DNA from: an uncultured Pelagibacteraceae bacterium
Lineage (GTDB): Bacteria > Pseudomonadota > Alphaproteobacteria > Pelagibacterales > Pelagibacteraceae
Direction of reading: 5' to 3'
DNA: 64,000 nt
Assembly: GCA_902589395.1 (NCBI GenBank)
Contig: CACIST010000001.1
Span: 62,001-126,000 of the forward strand
Both the position numbers and the translations under genes were made by a program. Shown here one piece after another: positions 45,197 through 54,014 of the stretch. The notes below the pieces were generated by a model that was given only the letters and a program-made list of their open reading frames with translations, did no database searches and was not told the origin of the DNA. The stretch's first letter is position 1, and each line of letters opens with the position of its first letter.

Positions 45197-46034
45197 ATAA
45201 ATTGTACCCTAAATCATTTAAATCATTTTGAAAAGTATTATTTAATTTAAGTATAATATTTTTTGGTAAAATTTTTTGCCATCTATTGTTAAATCCTAAA
45301 TTAAAAAAATTTTTTTTTTCTCCAGATTTAGAGTATGGACTTTCCTCAAATCCTTCATTTTTTTCCTTATTTTTTAAATTAGAAAAATTTGTTGAATTAA
45401 TTGAATTTACAAGTTTTTTTTCATCAATCGAAGAGTTATCTTTTTTTAAGGCATCTATAAAATTGACTATTTTTCTAAAAGTATCTAGTTTATTATTTTC
45501 TAAATCCTCATACCTGATGAATAATGTGTTAAAATCATTTGTATTTTTCCAAGATTTATAATGACTTGACCAAGATCCTAAAAAAGTAAAATTACTATAA
45601 TCTTCACCTATAGATTTCTCCAAAAGAGTTTGTTTTTCATTTATTAATTTTAAATACGATTCTTCATAATTTAATGAATAATGATGAGTCATTGATGTTA
45701 TTATGTTTCTTGGATCTCTTACAATATAAATTGCACCTAATGACAAATTTTTTGTAGTAAAACTATTTCCTTTGTATTGATTTAGCGAACTGTGTGTTTT
45801 TAAAAAATGAATTTTATCTCCAGAGAAAAATTGTTGCTGATTATAAATCCAATTTTGACTTGCCTCCGTCTCAGAGTTAATTTTTTTTTTAACAAACTTT
45901 ACTGATGGAAATTGAAGAATATTTAAAAGTAAATCAAAATCAAATTTACCTTTTTTTGAAAAATAATATGAAGAAATAAACGATCTTAAATATGTGTTTC
46001 CACTTTTAGGATAAGAGGCGATCCAAATAATCAT
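45189..46034 (-). CDS. Sulfotransferase (Sulfotransfer_1 family)
   Basis: This cytosolic-type sulfotransferase uses PAPS as donor. The 5'-phosphosulfate loop is IWIASYPKSGNTYLRSF at residues 3-19, a close match to the eukaryote-like YPKSGTTW motif. The 3'-phosphate motif is YIVRDPRNIITSM, and a His-rich segment HFLKTHSSLN fits the catalytic region; RYEDLENN follows. I place the start at 46034 because the motif must be near the N-terminus and because the frame further upstream runs through the tRNA-Gly gene. The start lies only five bases from the tRNA 3' end. The acceptor is unknown. Confidence 0.88.
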   Translation of the reverse strand: MIIWIASYPKSGNTYLRSFISSYYFSKKGKFDFDLLLNILQFPSVKFVKKKINSETEASQNWIYNQQQFFSGDKIHFLKTHSSLNQYKGNSFTTKNLSLGAIYIVRDPRNIITSMTHHYSLNYEESYLKLINEKQTLLEKSIGEDYSNFTFLGSWSSHYKSWKNTNDFNTLFIRYEDLENNKLDTFRKIVNFIDALKKDNSSIDEKKLVNSINSTNFSNLKNKEKNEGFEESPYSKSGEKKNFFNLGFNNRWQKILPKNIILKLNNTFQNDLNDLGYNLYE

Positions 46035-46039
46035 AATTT

Positions 46040-46114
46040 TGGAGCGGGCAATGGGACTCGAACCCACGACCTTCTCGTTGGCAACGAGACGCTCTACCAC
46101 TGAGCTATGCCCGC
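46040..46114 (-). tRNA. tRNA-Gly (anticodon GCC)
   Basis: Read on the minus strand, the 75 bases fold as a cloverleaf: acceptor stem GCGGGCA with TGCCCGC, D-arm TAGCTCAGTGGTAGAGC, anticodon stem-loop CTCGTTGCCAACGAG with loop TTGCCAA and anticodon GCC (Gly), T-arm GTGGGTTCGAGTCCCAT and an encoded CCA at the 3' end (46040-46042). All invariant bases are in place. It lies between the FkbM gene and the sulfotransferase gene, in the same direction as both. Confidence 0.97.
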
Positions 46115-46182
46115 TTGTTCTAATAGTACTGAAATTATTAGCTTTTATTAAATTTAGCAAGCAGTAAAATTAGCTTTTTGAA

Positions 46183-47097
46183 TTATTTATTGTGAAAATT
46201 AAAATCTAAATTTTTTTTTGATAATATAATATTACCGCATGTATCATGATCATCATCAAGCTCATCAATTTTAGCTTCTAAATCTTTACTACTTATTTTG
46301 TTTCCATACATATCATAAAGTTTAAATCCCCTTTGTAAAAAAAAATCAATATCACTAATTGAGTAATCTTTTTGGCTCATTATCATTTTTGAAAATTCAA
46401 ATATAACAGAACAATCATAATTAAGAATAATATTTTTTGCTCCACTTATTGCTTTAAAATCATAACCTTCTAGATCAATTTTTATAAAAATACTTGTATC
46501 GTTTTGAAAATTTATATCTTTAAAGTAATTATCTAATGTAACAATTTTAACCCTATAATTATTTTTTGATTCAGCAATCTCTGAAGTTACAAATCCACCC
46601 CCACTAGAGTTATTAATTTTTTCATCTCTAGTATCGTTAAATATTACTTCATCATCTCTGTCGCCTACTGCAAATTCTATAATCTCAATGTTTGTAATTT
46701 TGTTTAGATTAATGTTATTTTTTAGAAAAATTCTTTCTTGTTTTGATGGCTCGAAAGCATAGGTTATTACATTTTCCACTTTTGTAGCTATATCTAAACT
46801 GTAAAATCCTGCATTAGCTCCACAGTCAATAAATACATTTTTTTTATTTATTAAGTTTTGTATTATTATATTTCTTTCTCTGGGGTCTGGAACACTAACT
46901 CTTGTTAATAAAAATCTTGTGTAATCACTCTTTGCTGGATAAGTGTAGATTTTAAAATTACCAAAATTTAAAATAAAAGGTCCTTTCAAAAAAATTTTAC
47001 AGATTGAAAAAAATATATAAAATATTTTTTTTTTTATTGTTTTATCTAACTTATAAGCAGGGAATATATTACAAATAGTCTGAAATAATTTATCCAT
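46183..47097 (-). CDS. FkbM-family methyltransferase
   Basis: A SAM-dependent methyltransferase of 304 residues. The SAM-binding core is FIDCGANAGFYSLDIATKV (about residues 89-107; family DxGANxGxxs), then YAFEPSKQERIFLKNNI (Glu contacting SAM), and the acidic end of the fourth strand VIFEFSKMIM preceded by IFIKIDLEGYDFKAISGA, a hallmark of FkbM. Family members usually O-methylate sugars or other hydroxyl groups in surface glycans or secondary metabolites. It is 4 bases downstream of the TPR-sulfotransferase gene, in one minus-strand run. Confidence 0.9.
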   Translation of the reverse strand: MDKLFQTICNIFPAYKLDKTIKKKIFYIFFSICKIFLKGPFILNFGNFKIYTYPAKSDYTRFLLTRVSVPDPRERNIIIQNLINKKNVFIDCGANAGFYSLDIATKVENVITYAFEPSKQERIFLKNNINLNKITNIEIIEFAVGDRDDEVIFNDTRDEKINNSSGGGFVTSEIAESKNNYRVKIVTLDNYFKDINFQNDTSIFIKIDLEGYDFKAISGAKNIILNYDCSVIFEFSKMIMSQKDYSISDIDFFLQRGFKLYDMYGNKISSKDLEAKIDELDDDHDTCGNIILSKKNLDFNFHNK

Positions 47098-47101
47098 GAA
47101 A

Positions 47102-48742
47102 TTAAAAATTTATTTTATGTTGCTTTAAAATTTCCTGCATAATGTTGAGAAAATTTTTGTATTTTTTCCACTCATCAGATGTATTTTTTTTAATTTTACC
47201 TCTCACTTGTAAAAGAGAAGCTGTTTGAACAGGCCTAGAATTTTTGCTATAATTTTTCAGATTTTCTTCCCATTTAATACTAAGTTTTCTAACTAAATTT
47301 TTTGTTTCATTTTCAAAATCATCAACAAAATTCTCATAATTAATATTTATTATTTTTTCCTCAAGTTTGTCTGACCAAAATTTCATTAGATCATCATATA
47401 GTATATAATATTTTGCAGTGTCTTTTTGACTAAGTGAAAAATCCATACCAGGGTCAGGAAAGTTAATTTTATAATTTGACCAACAAATAGCCATTGGATT
47501 TCTTTTGATGTGAATTATTTTAGCCTCTGGGAAAGCTTTTGTTATGAAACCAATCCATCTAAAATTCATTGGTAATTTATCAATAACAAATTTTTTATCA
47601 CTTAATTGTGTTACCTTATTATGGTACTCCAACCTTATAGTTTTAATTAAGCTATCAAAATTTTGAACTTTATCGAATTTTAAATTGTCAATAATTTTAG
47701 GCAAGTAATTAAGTTCACCAGCACCATGTATATTAGAGTGAGATGATAAAACTTGTTCTAAAAGAGTTGTTCCAGATCTTGGCATGCCAACAATAAAAAT
47801 TGGTATAATCTTAAGCTTATTATTGTGAGCAGTAAATTCATTTAAATTTTGATCAAAAATATGTTTTATTTTTTCAAAAAGTTTTTTTTCTGTTTTAATA
47901 TTAAATCTTGAATTAATTTTTTTTATTTTATGAGACTGCTCAAGATACTTTAAAGCTAAATCAGATTTATTTAAGTCAAAATTACATTTACTCAAGCTAG
48001 TATATGCAATTATTTTTTCATCATCGCTTGCATTTGACAAGTCAATTTTTTCAAGTTTTTTTAAAAAATCATTACCTTTATCTGCTTTTGTAATTAAAAA
48101 ATAATTCTTAAAAGCTCTAATATGTTTATCATCTATATCAATTACTCTCTCAAATAGTTTTCTTGCTTCGTCTACATTTCCAAGTATTAGATTTAAATAG
48201 CCTAAATCATTTAAAGCTGTTGTATTATTTGCATCAAATTTTAGGACCTCTCGAAGTATTTTTTTAAGATCATTAAAATTTTTTTCTTCACTATAAACAT
48301 GTGCCAGATTAAAATATGCAGGAATATTCTTTTTATTATATTTGATCGCTTTTTGGTAATTTTTCACTGCTTCATCAATAAATCCTAATTTAAATTTTAT
48401 ATTTCCTAAATTGTTATAAGCTTCTGAATAGTCGGGTTTAAGATTTATTGCTTTTAAAAAATTCTCTAAAGCTTCATTATAATTTTTTAATTGCTTGTGA
48501 ATATTGCCATAAATGTAATAGTTTTCTGCATTTGGCTTCAGTAAAATAATACTTTTAAAAAATTTTTCTGCTTCTAAATAATCTTTTAAAGTTAAATATG
48601 TCAAACCTAATGCATACAATATTTGGAAATCATTGTTTGTTTTTAAGTATTTTTTTCCAAGCTTAATTACTTTTTCTAATTTTCCTTTGTTGTAATTATC
48701 TAAAATAGTTTTTTTATTATTTAATAAATTTTTAGAATTCAT
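47102..48742 (-). CDS. TPR-repeat sulfotransferase fusion
   Basis: A 546-residue protein with two parts. Residues 1 to about 250 are TPR repeats, for example AEKFFKSIILLKPNAENYYI, ALENFLKAINLKPDYSEAY and AVKNYQKAIKYNKKNIPAYF. From about residue 310 a Sulfotransfer family domain follows: PIFIVGMPRSGTTLLEQVLSS (PAPS 5'-phosphosulfate loop) and KIIHIKRNPMAICWSNY (3'-phosphate motif), with GAGELNYL as in tyrosylprotein sulfotransferase-like members. In such proteins the TPR part probably recruits the acceptor, which may be a protein or glycan. The first TPR part is paralogous to the protein at 49371-50117. Confidence 0.9.
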   Translation of the reverse strand: MNSKNLLNNKKTILDNYNKGKLEKVIKLGKKYLKTNNDFQILYALGLTYLTLKDYLEAEKFFKSIILLKPNAENYYIYGNIHKQLKNYNEALENFLKAINLKPDYSEAYNNLGNIKFKLGFIDEAVKNYQKAIKYNKKNIPAYFNLAHVYSEEKNFNDLKKILREVLKFDANNTTALNDLGYLNLILGNVDEARKLFERVIDIDDKHIRAFKNYFLITKADKGNDFLKKLEKIDLSNASDDEKIIAYTSLSKCNFDLNKSDLALKYLEQSHKIKKINSRFNIKTEKKLFEKIKHIFDQNLNEFTAHNNKLKIIPIFIVGMPRSGTTLLEQVLSSHSNIHGAGELNYLPKIIDNLKFDKVQNFDSLIKTIRLEYHNKVTQLSDKKFVIDKLPMNFRWIGFITKAFPEAKIIHIKRNPMAICWSNYKINFPDPGMDFSLSQKDTAKYYILYDDLMKFWSDKLEEKIININYENFVDDFENETKNLVRKLSIKWEENLKNYSKNSRPVQTASLLQVRGKIKKNTSDEWKKYKNFLNIMQEILKQHKINF

Positions 48743-48777
48743 TTAAATAAATGAAATTAAGACATTGAATATGTATG

Positions 48778-49374
48778 TTATGATGCAAAATCAAACCAAC
48801 CTGTAATTATATACTTTGTCCCACTTTTTAATACTGATCCAGTATGTGCGTGTGTCCACTCGGCAGGCCAAATTAATGTTTTATTATTTTCAGGCTTAAT
48901 TTTTAATCCATAGTGATCAAAATCAGTCGTACCTCCATCATTCACATCGTTTAAATAGGTCATAAAAGCAAAAATTCTGTGTAATGTCGATAGACCTGTT
49001 CTCTCGGAATGTAAGGCTGCAAAATGATCACCTGGAAAATATTTTTGTACATTAAAAGGACCGACGTTCACTTTTGTTAAGAATTCTTTTACAAAGGGCC
49101 ATTGTTCTCTATAATCCAAAAAACATTTTTGAAGTTCAGAAAAATAGTTTTGAAAGACTTTATACTTTGGATCAGATAATTTATTTGGACTTATTGTTAT
49201 ATCTGTTGATTTTTTTCTACTCTCCTCAACTCCTTTTGCTGTGGACCCTTTTTTTTGAAGGGATTGGTTTTTTTCAAAAAAATCAATTATACCTTTGCTG
49301 ATATTTTCATCGTCAAGGTACCAACATCCAATGAAATTTGGTGATTTATCACTGATTATATCAACTCTTTTCAT
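48778..49374 (-). CDS. 2-oxoglutarate/Fe(II)-dependent oxygenase (prolyl 4-hydroxylase-like)
   Basis: A 198-residue member of the P4Hc-like oxygenase group, which hydroxylates substrates with 2-oxoglutarate and iron. The first metal ligands read HSERTG (about residue 119, an HxE variant of HxD), followed by HRIFAFMTYLNDVNDGGTTDF, where the double-stranded helix continues. The last ligands are in WPAEWTHAHTGSVLKSGTKYIITGWFDF, with a second His and a Lys/Arg for 2-oxoglutarate. The substrate could be a protein, peptide or small molecule. It overlaps the TPR gene stop by four bases, so they are translated together. Confidence 0.85.
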   Translation of the reverse strand: MKRVDIISDKSPNFIGCWYLDDENISKGIIDFFEKNQSLQKKGSTAKGVEESRKKSTDITISPNKLSDPKYKVFQNYFSELQKCFLDYREQWPFVKEFLTKVNVGPFNVQKYFPGDHFAALHSERTGLSTLHRIFAFMTYLNDVNDGGTTDFDHYGLKIKPENNKTLIWPAEWTHAHTGSVLKSGTKYIITGWFDFAS

Positions 49375-50117
49375 TTTAACAATTTAACTCCATTTTCATC
49401 AAGTTGTAAAAAACCTGCACCCTTCTTTATGTAAGATAAACCTTCTTTGTGAGAATTTAAAGCTAACAATGATTGTCCTAATAAATTATTTAAAGTTCTA
49501 TTTTTGGGATATTTTGAGACAATTTTTAAAACAAAATCTTTTACTTCATTTTTCTTACCTGTTTTAAACAAACATATTGTGTATCTTTCACAAATTTCTT
49601 CATTTCTTGATTCTAAATTAATTATATTTTTATAATGATCTATAGCATCTACATAATTTTCTAATAAAAAATATAAGCTCGCAAGATTGTAATAAGCTTC
49701 AAGATTATTTTTTTTCAAACTAATGGCCTTTTTATAATTAATAATAGCTTGTTCATATTTATTTAGAGATTTTTGTGCACTACCTAAATTATTATATGCT
49801 TCAGTAAAATTGGGGTTTAATGTAATAGCTTCCTCAAATGAGGTAATAGCATTATCAAATTTTTTTAATTTTTTTTGGATGTTGCCCAAAAAATATAAAT
49901 TCTCTGCATTCTTATTAAGTAAAATTAATTTTTTAAAATAGTTTTCTGCATTATCGAAATTTTCAAGTTTGATTGATGACAATCCTAATATATATATTAA
50001 TTGTGCATCATTTTGTCTCTGTTTGAATAATTTTTCACCTTCAACTATTACATATTCAAATTTATTTTCTTTAAATGAAGTTAAAATTTTTTCTTTTTCT
50101 AAATTATTTGAATTCAT
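49371..50117 (-). CDS. TPR-repeat protein
   Basis: A 248-residue protein made of tetratricopeptide repeats (NAENYFKKLILLNKNAENLYF, AITSFEEAITLNPNFTEAYNNLG, AIINYKKAISLKKNNLEAYYNL, AIDHYKNIINLESRNEEICE). No catalytic domain or signal peptide is seen. It is clearly paralogous to the N-terminal half of the TPR-sulfotransferase two genes downstream. It is coupled by ATGA overlap to the oxygenase gene, which suggests that the TPR protein acts as the substrate-binding partner of the oxygenase; that is inference. Its start is only 26 bases from the divergent Lon-N gene. Confidence 0.88.
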   Translation of the reverse strand: MNSNNLEKEKILTSFKENKFEYVIVEGEKLFKQRQNDAQLIYILGLSSIKLENFDNAENYFKKLILLNKNAENLYFLGNIQKKLKKFDNAITSFEEAITLNPNFTEAYNNLGSAQKSLNKYEQAIINYKKAISLKKNNLEAYYNLASLYFLLENYVDAIDHYKNIINLESRNEEICERYTICLFKTGKKNEVKDFVLKIVSKYPKNRTLNNLLGQSLLALNSHKEGLSYIKKGAGFLQLDENGVKLLK

Positions 50118-50128
50118 TGCTTAGATGT

Positions 50129-50134
50129 TATAAT
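50129..50134 (+). promoter_or_regulatory. Possible -10 box for the Lon-N gene, leaderless start
   Basis: TATAAT at 50129-50134 lies 9 bases before the ATG at 50144. Initiation 6-7 bases downstream would leave a leader of only about three bases. The whole space between the divergent starts at 50117 and 50144 is 26 bases. No -35 box is obvious. In an AT-rich genome TATAAT arises often by chance, so this is a weak call. Confidence 0.3.
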
Positions 50135-50143
50135 TTAAATTAT

Positions 50144-50785
50144 ATGAAAAAAGAAGATCTTCCAAAAATTATACCAGTTTTCCCATTATCAAATTTTATT
50201 ATTTTTCCACGTACAACAGTTCCATTAAATATATTTGAGCCAAGATATATACAAATGATTGATAAAAGCATGAAAAGTGACCGTATGATAGGGATGATTC
50301 AACCAAAAAAAACTGGTGAATTAAAAAAACCAGATTTACATAACGTGGGTTGTGTTGGAAAAATAACAAGTTTTAATGAAACAGATGACGGTAGATATTT
50401 AATTATTTTGAATGGTGTCTGCAGATTTAAAATTATTGATGAAGTAAACAATGACAACCTATATAGAGAATGTGAAGTAAAATACGAGGAATTTTCAAGT
50501 GATTTGATGGAAAAATCAGATGAAATAAAATTTTCGGATTTAAGGGTAATATTTCAAAATCTTAAAGACCTTTTTAAAAAGCAGGGATATGAAATAAACT
50601 GGAAAGAAATTGAAAAACAAAGTTTAGATCAAACTATAAATACTTTATCTATGGCATCACCATTTTCTTTAGAGGAAAAACAAGTTTTACTCGAAAGCAA
50701 AGATTTAAATATAAGAAAAGAAAAATTAGAGGAAATTTTGAATACTTATATTTTAGATAATTTTAATAATAAAACCTTGCAATAA
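50144..50785 (+). CDS. Lon N-terminal-domain (LON_substr_bdg) protein
   Basis: A 213-residue protein with only the substrate-binding domain of Lon protease: IIPVFPLSNFIIFPRTTVPLNIFEPRYIQMI at the start (about residues 8-38) and GRYLIILNGVCRFKI in the middle. No ATPase or protease part. Such single-domain proteins are common in alphaproteobacteria, often linked with ubiquinone or chaperone genes; function is not established. I chose ATG 50144, where the family start begins; the ATG at 50075 lies inside the divergent TPR gene. Confidence 0.9.
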   Translation: MKKEDLPKIIPVFPLSNFIIFPRTTVPLNIFEPRYIQMIDKSMKSDRMIGMIQPKKTGELKKPDLHNVGCVGKITSFNETDDGRYLIILNGVCRFKIIDEVNNDNLYRECEVKYEEFSSDLMEKSDEIKFSDLRVIFQNLKDLFKKQGYEINWKEIEKQSLDQTINTLSMASPFSLEEKQVLLESKDLNIRKEKLEEILNTYILDNFNNKTLQ

Positions 50786-50801
50786 ATAATTTAAAAGAAA
50801 A

Positions 50802-51863
50802 TTAATTAGATAACATTGTTGCATATTTATTTAAAAATTTATTATTTTTCAAAATTTTAAATATTGGATCAGATAAATTATTTTCTAACTTGTTATCAAG
50901 TTCAAAAAAAGAATTTAAAGCATCTATACCTAATCCATACATGTAATTTAAATGTTTATTTTTTTCTTGAAATTTTTGAGCAATTAATTCACCATCATCA
51001 ATACCTAATTTAATATCTTCATCTAAAATACTAGATAAAGATTTAATATCTCTGATAGTCATATTAAAACCTTGACCTGCTAATGGATGAACCTTATGTA
51101 TTAAATCTCCAAAAGATAAAACATTTTTAAAAATATAATTTCGAAGGGCATGGAATTTAATACTAAAAGACTCAACTTCGCTAATTTTATCTATCTTATA
51201 TTTATAATTATATTTATTTATAATTTTTAAAAAGTTTATCTTATCAATTAATTTTATTGAATTATTTGAAAATACAATTGAAGTTTGATTGTTAGACAGT
51301 GGAAGAAATGCTAACGGACCATTTTTTGTAAAAATTTGTTTAGCAATTTTATTTTCAACCTTTTTATGATGTATTATAGCAGTATAAGCCAAAGATTTAT
51401 AATTTTTTTCTATTTTTTTTTGAAAATATTTTTTTGTTATTGAATTATTTTGCTGTGAATTAATTATTAAATCATAATTTCTTTTTTTCAAAATCTCTAA
51501 ATCATAATTTTTAATAGTAATAAATTTTAGAAATTTATTTTTTTTTATTAAGTTAAAAAGGTCAATATATTTTAACAAATAAAAATTATTTTGATTTTTA
51601 TTTTTGAACTCAAACAACTCACGTGATTTATTTTTTTCTGAATAAATTTTTATTTTTGTAGTTGGCCATCCTAAATTTTTAATACCTCCAATATTTTCAA
51701 CTAAAAATTTGTAATTATCGTTCGAAATTGCAATTGTTCTAAAAGTATCTTTTAATAAAGTTGGTTTAGATTGGGAGATAATATCAACTTTAATGTTTTT
51801 TTTTAATAATACGTTTGCTAAAACAAGGTTTGTTAAATTGTTTCCTAATAGACAAATATTCAT
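50802..51863 (-). CDS. FAD-dependent monooxygenase, UbiH-like, divergent
   Basis: A 353-residue flavoprotein. Its FAD-binding start ICLLGNNLTNLVLANVLLKKNIKVDII replaces the usual GxGxxG by GNNLTN. The end has the UbiH/VisC signature VLSFGDLIHKVHPLAGQGFNMTIRDIKSL (about residues 260-290), normally GDAAHxxxPxxGQGxNxGxxD. This places it with ubiquinone ring hydroxylases (UbiH, UbiI, UbiF, UbiM). It is shorter and more diverged than typical members (about 390-400), and I do not name a step. I chose ATG 51863, eight codons after the first one, because the FAD motif starts directly there. It is divergent from ftsK. Confidence 0.82.
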   Translation of the reverse strand: MNICLLGNNLTNLVLANVLLKKNIKVDIISQSKPTLLKDTFRTIAISNDNYKFLVENIGGIKNLGWPTTKIKIYSEKNKSRELFEFKNKNQNNFYLLKYIDLFNLIKKNKFLKFITIKNYDLEILKKRNYDLIINSQQNNSITKKYFQKKIEKNYKSLAYTAIIHHKKVENKIAKQIFTKNGPLAFLPLSNNQTSIVFSNNSIKLIDKINFLKIINKYNYKYKIDKISEVESFSIKFHALRNYIFKNVLSFGDLIHKVHPLAGQGFNMTIRDIKSLSSILDEDIKLGIDDGELIAQKFQEKNKHLNYMYGLGIDALNSFFELDNKLENNLSDPIFKILKNNKFLNKYATMLSN

Positions 51864-51926
51864 AATATTATTTAATTTTATCAACAAAAATTAAATGATA
51901 CAAAGTGACAAATCATTAATATCAAA

Positions 51927-54014
51927 ATGAAAATTAAAAATTTAGTCGATAAAACAACAAGTTTTCTATTTAAAAGACTATCAGAAGCTGCGGGTTTGGC
52001 CTTATTAGTTCTATCTGTATTGTTGCTAATATCATTAATAAGTTACTCACCAGAAGATCCCAACTTTATTTTTCCAGAAAACGCTGAAATAAATAATTTG
52101 TTGGGCGCAAAAGGTAGTTATACATCAGATATTTTATTTCAATCCATTGGTTTAATTTCATTATTGGTGCCATTTTCATTCATTCTCATATCAATATCAG
52201 TAATATTTAATAAGAAAATATTACAAATTATTGAAAGCTTATTTTTTGTAATTTTATACTCAATTTTAGGGACATTATTCTTTACAGTTTTTCATACTGA
52301 AACATACTTGCTTACGATTAATGGTAATAATGGTTTTATAGGCAGTTTATTTGAGGAAACTTTTTTAATAAATTTAATAAAATTAAATAATCAAGCAAGT
52401 TATATAATTTTAATATTTTTAATTATCGTATTTTTTCTTTTTAGTATTAATTTTAAACTTAAATATCTTAAAACTATTAGTATAATTTTTTCAAAATCTA
52501 AAAAAGTAGCAAATAAAAATATTGTTGAAATTACTGATGAAAATTTAATAAATGAAAATGATTACACAAACGTTGAAACTAGAGTTCAAGAAAATTTTTC
52601 ATTTGATAAAAATGTAATATCATCTGATAAAAAAACCATCAAATATAAACTACCATCCTTAGACTTTTTAAAATTACCTACAAAAAAGGATAAAAATTTA
52701 TCTGAAAATAAAATTGACGAAAAAATTTTAGAAAAAATTTTACTTGATTTTGGAGTTGAAGGTGAGGTTAAGAAAGTAAGTCAAGGTCCTGTTGTTACTT
52801 TATATGAATTTGAACCTGCACCTGGCGTTAAAGTATCAAAAATTATTAACCTTTCAGAAGATATTGCCAGAAATACTAGTTCTGAGTCTGCAAGAATTGC
52901 AACTATACCTGGTAGTAATACCATTGGAATTGAACTCCCTAAACCACAAAGAGAAAACGTTTTTTTGAGTGAAGTAATTTCTGATAGTAGTTTTAAAAAA
53001 AAGGATACCAAACTTCCGATTGCTCTTGGAAAAAGTATTTCTGGATTACCAATAACAGGGGATCTAAGCACTATGCCTCATTTGCTCATAGCTGGGACAA
53101 CTGGATCTGGTAAATCAGTTTGTATAAATACAATTATTTTGTCACTTTTGTACAAACATTCCCCTGAGAAATGTAAGTTTATATTGATTGATCCAAAGAT
53201 GTTAGAGTTATCTACGTATGAAGGAATTCCACATTTGTTGTGCCCAGTTATAACTGAAGCTAAAAAAGCTGCATCTGTTTTAGGTTGGGTAGTTAAAGAA
53301 ATGGAAAATCGCTACAAGCTAATGACAAAAGTGGGGGTGAGGAATATTGATGGATATAACGAAAAACATAAGATTTCTATGCCTTATATAGTTGTTATTG
53401 TTGATGAAATGTCAGATTTAATGCTTGTAGCTGGTAAAGATATAGAAAATTATATTCAAAAGCTATCTCAAATGGCAAGAGCAGCAGGTATACATATCAT
53501 AATGGCTACACAAAGACCAAGTGTTGACGTTATTACTGGAACAATAAAAGCTAATTTTCCAACAAGAATATCATTTCAAGTTACTTCTAAAATAGATAGC
53601 AGAACAATTCTTGGTGAACAAGGAGCTGAACAACTTCTTGGAAGAGGGGATATGCTTTACATGACTTCTGCAAATAGAATGACAAGAATTCATGCACCAT
53701 TTGTGTCAGAGGGTGAAATTGAGAAAATAAATAATTTTTTAAGAAATCAAGCTGAACCTGATTATGTAGATGAAATTCTTAATTTTGCAGATGAAAAAAA
53801 TAATGATGATGATTCAAAAGATAATGAAAACCTAGATGAACTATATAATAATGCACTTGAAATTGTAAAATCTGAAAGAAAAGCATCGACATCATTTTTG
53901 CAAAGGAAACTTCAAATTGGTTATAATAGAGCAGCTAGAATAGTTGATCAAATGGAAGCGAACGGGGAAGTAAGCCAGGCAAATCATGTTGGCAAAAGGG
54001 AAGTTCTAAAATGA
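51927..54014 (+). CDS. ftsK: DNA translocase FtsK
   Basis: FtsK pumps DNA at the division septum and helps resolve chromosome dimers. The protein has an N-terminal membrane domain with about four segments (residues 20-180), a short linker, then the RecA-like motor: Walker A AGTTGSGKSVCINTI (about residue 390), Walker B VVIVDEMSDLM (about residue 489), and the ATQRPSVDVITG sensor segment. The C-terminal winged helix (gamma domain) is SFLQRKLQIGYNRAARIVDQMEANG. At 695 residues the linker is much shorter than in Escherichia coli. The stop overlaps the lolA start by four bases. Confidence 0.97.
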   Translation: MKIKNLVDKTTSFLFKRLSEAAGLALLVLSVLLLISLISYSPEDPNFIFPENAEINNLLGAKGSYTSDILFQSIGLISLLVPFSFILISISVIFNKKILQIIESLFFVILYSILGTLFFTVFHTETYLLTINGNNGFIGSLFEETFLINLIKLNNQASYIILIFLIIVFFLFSINFKLKYLKTISIIFSKSKKVANKNIVEITDENLINENDYTNVETRVQENFSFDKNVISSDKKTIKYKLPSLDFLKLPTKKDKNLSENKIDEKILEKILLDFGVEGEVKKVSQGPVVTLYEFEPAPGVKVSKIINLSEDIARNTSSESARIATIPGSNTIGIELPKPQRENVFLSEVISDSSFKKKDTKLPIALGKSISGLPITGDLSTMPHLLIAGTTGSGKSVCINTIILSLLYKHSPEKCKFILIDPKMLELSTYEGIPHLLCPVITEAKKAASVLGWVVKEMENRYKLMTKVGVRNIDGYNEKHKISMPYIVVIVDEMSDLMLVAGKDIENYIQKLSQMARAAGIHIIMATQRPSVDVITGTIKANFPTRISFQVTSKIDSRTILGEQGAEQLLGRGDMLYMTSANRMTRIHAPFVSEGEIEKINNFLRNQAEPDYVDEILNFADEKNNDDDSKDNENLDELYNNALEIVKSERKASTSFLQRKLQIGYNRAARIVDQMEANGEVSQANHVGKREVLK

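Noticed and set aside
46035-46160. N-terminal extension of the sulfotransferase frame up to 46160
   Set aside because: It runs antisense-free through the tRNA-Gly gene on the same strand, and the PAPS-binding motif then would lie more than 40 residues inside. The start at 46034 fits the family.
50075-50143. Earlier start of the Lon-N gene inside the TPR gene
   Set aside because: Adds 23 residues without similarity and overlaps the divergent gene; family start is at 50144.
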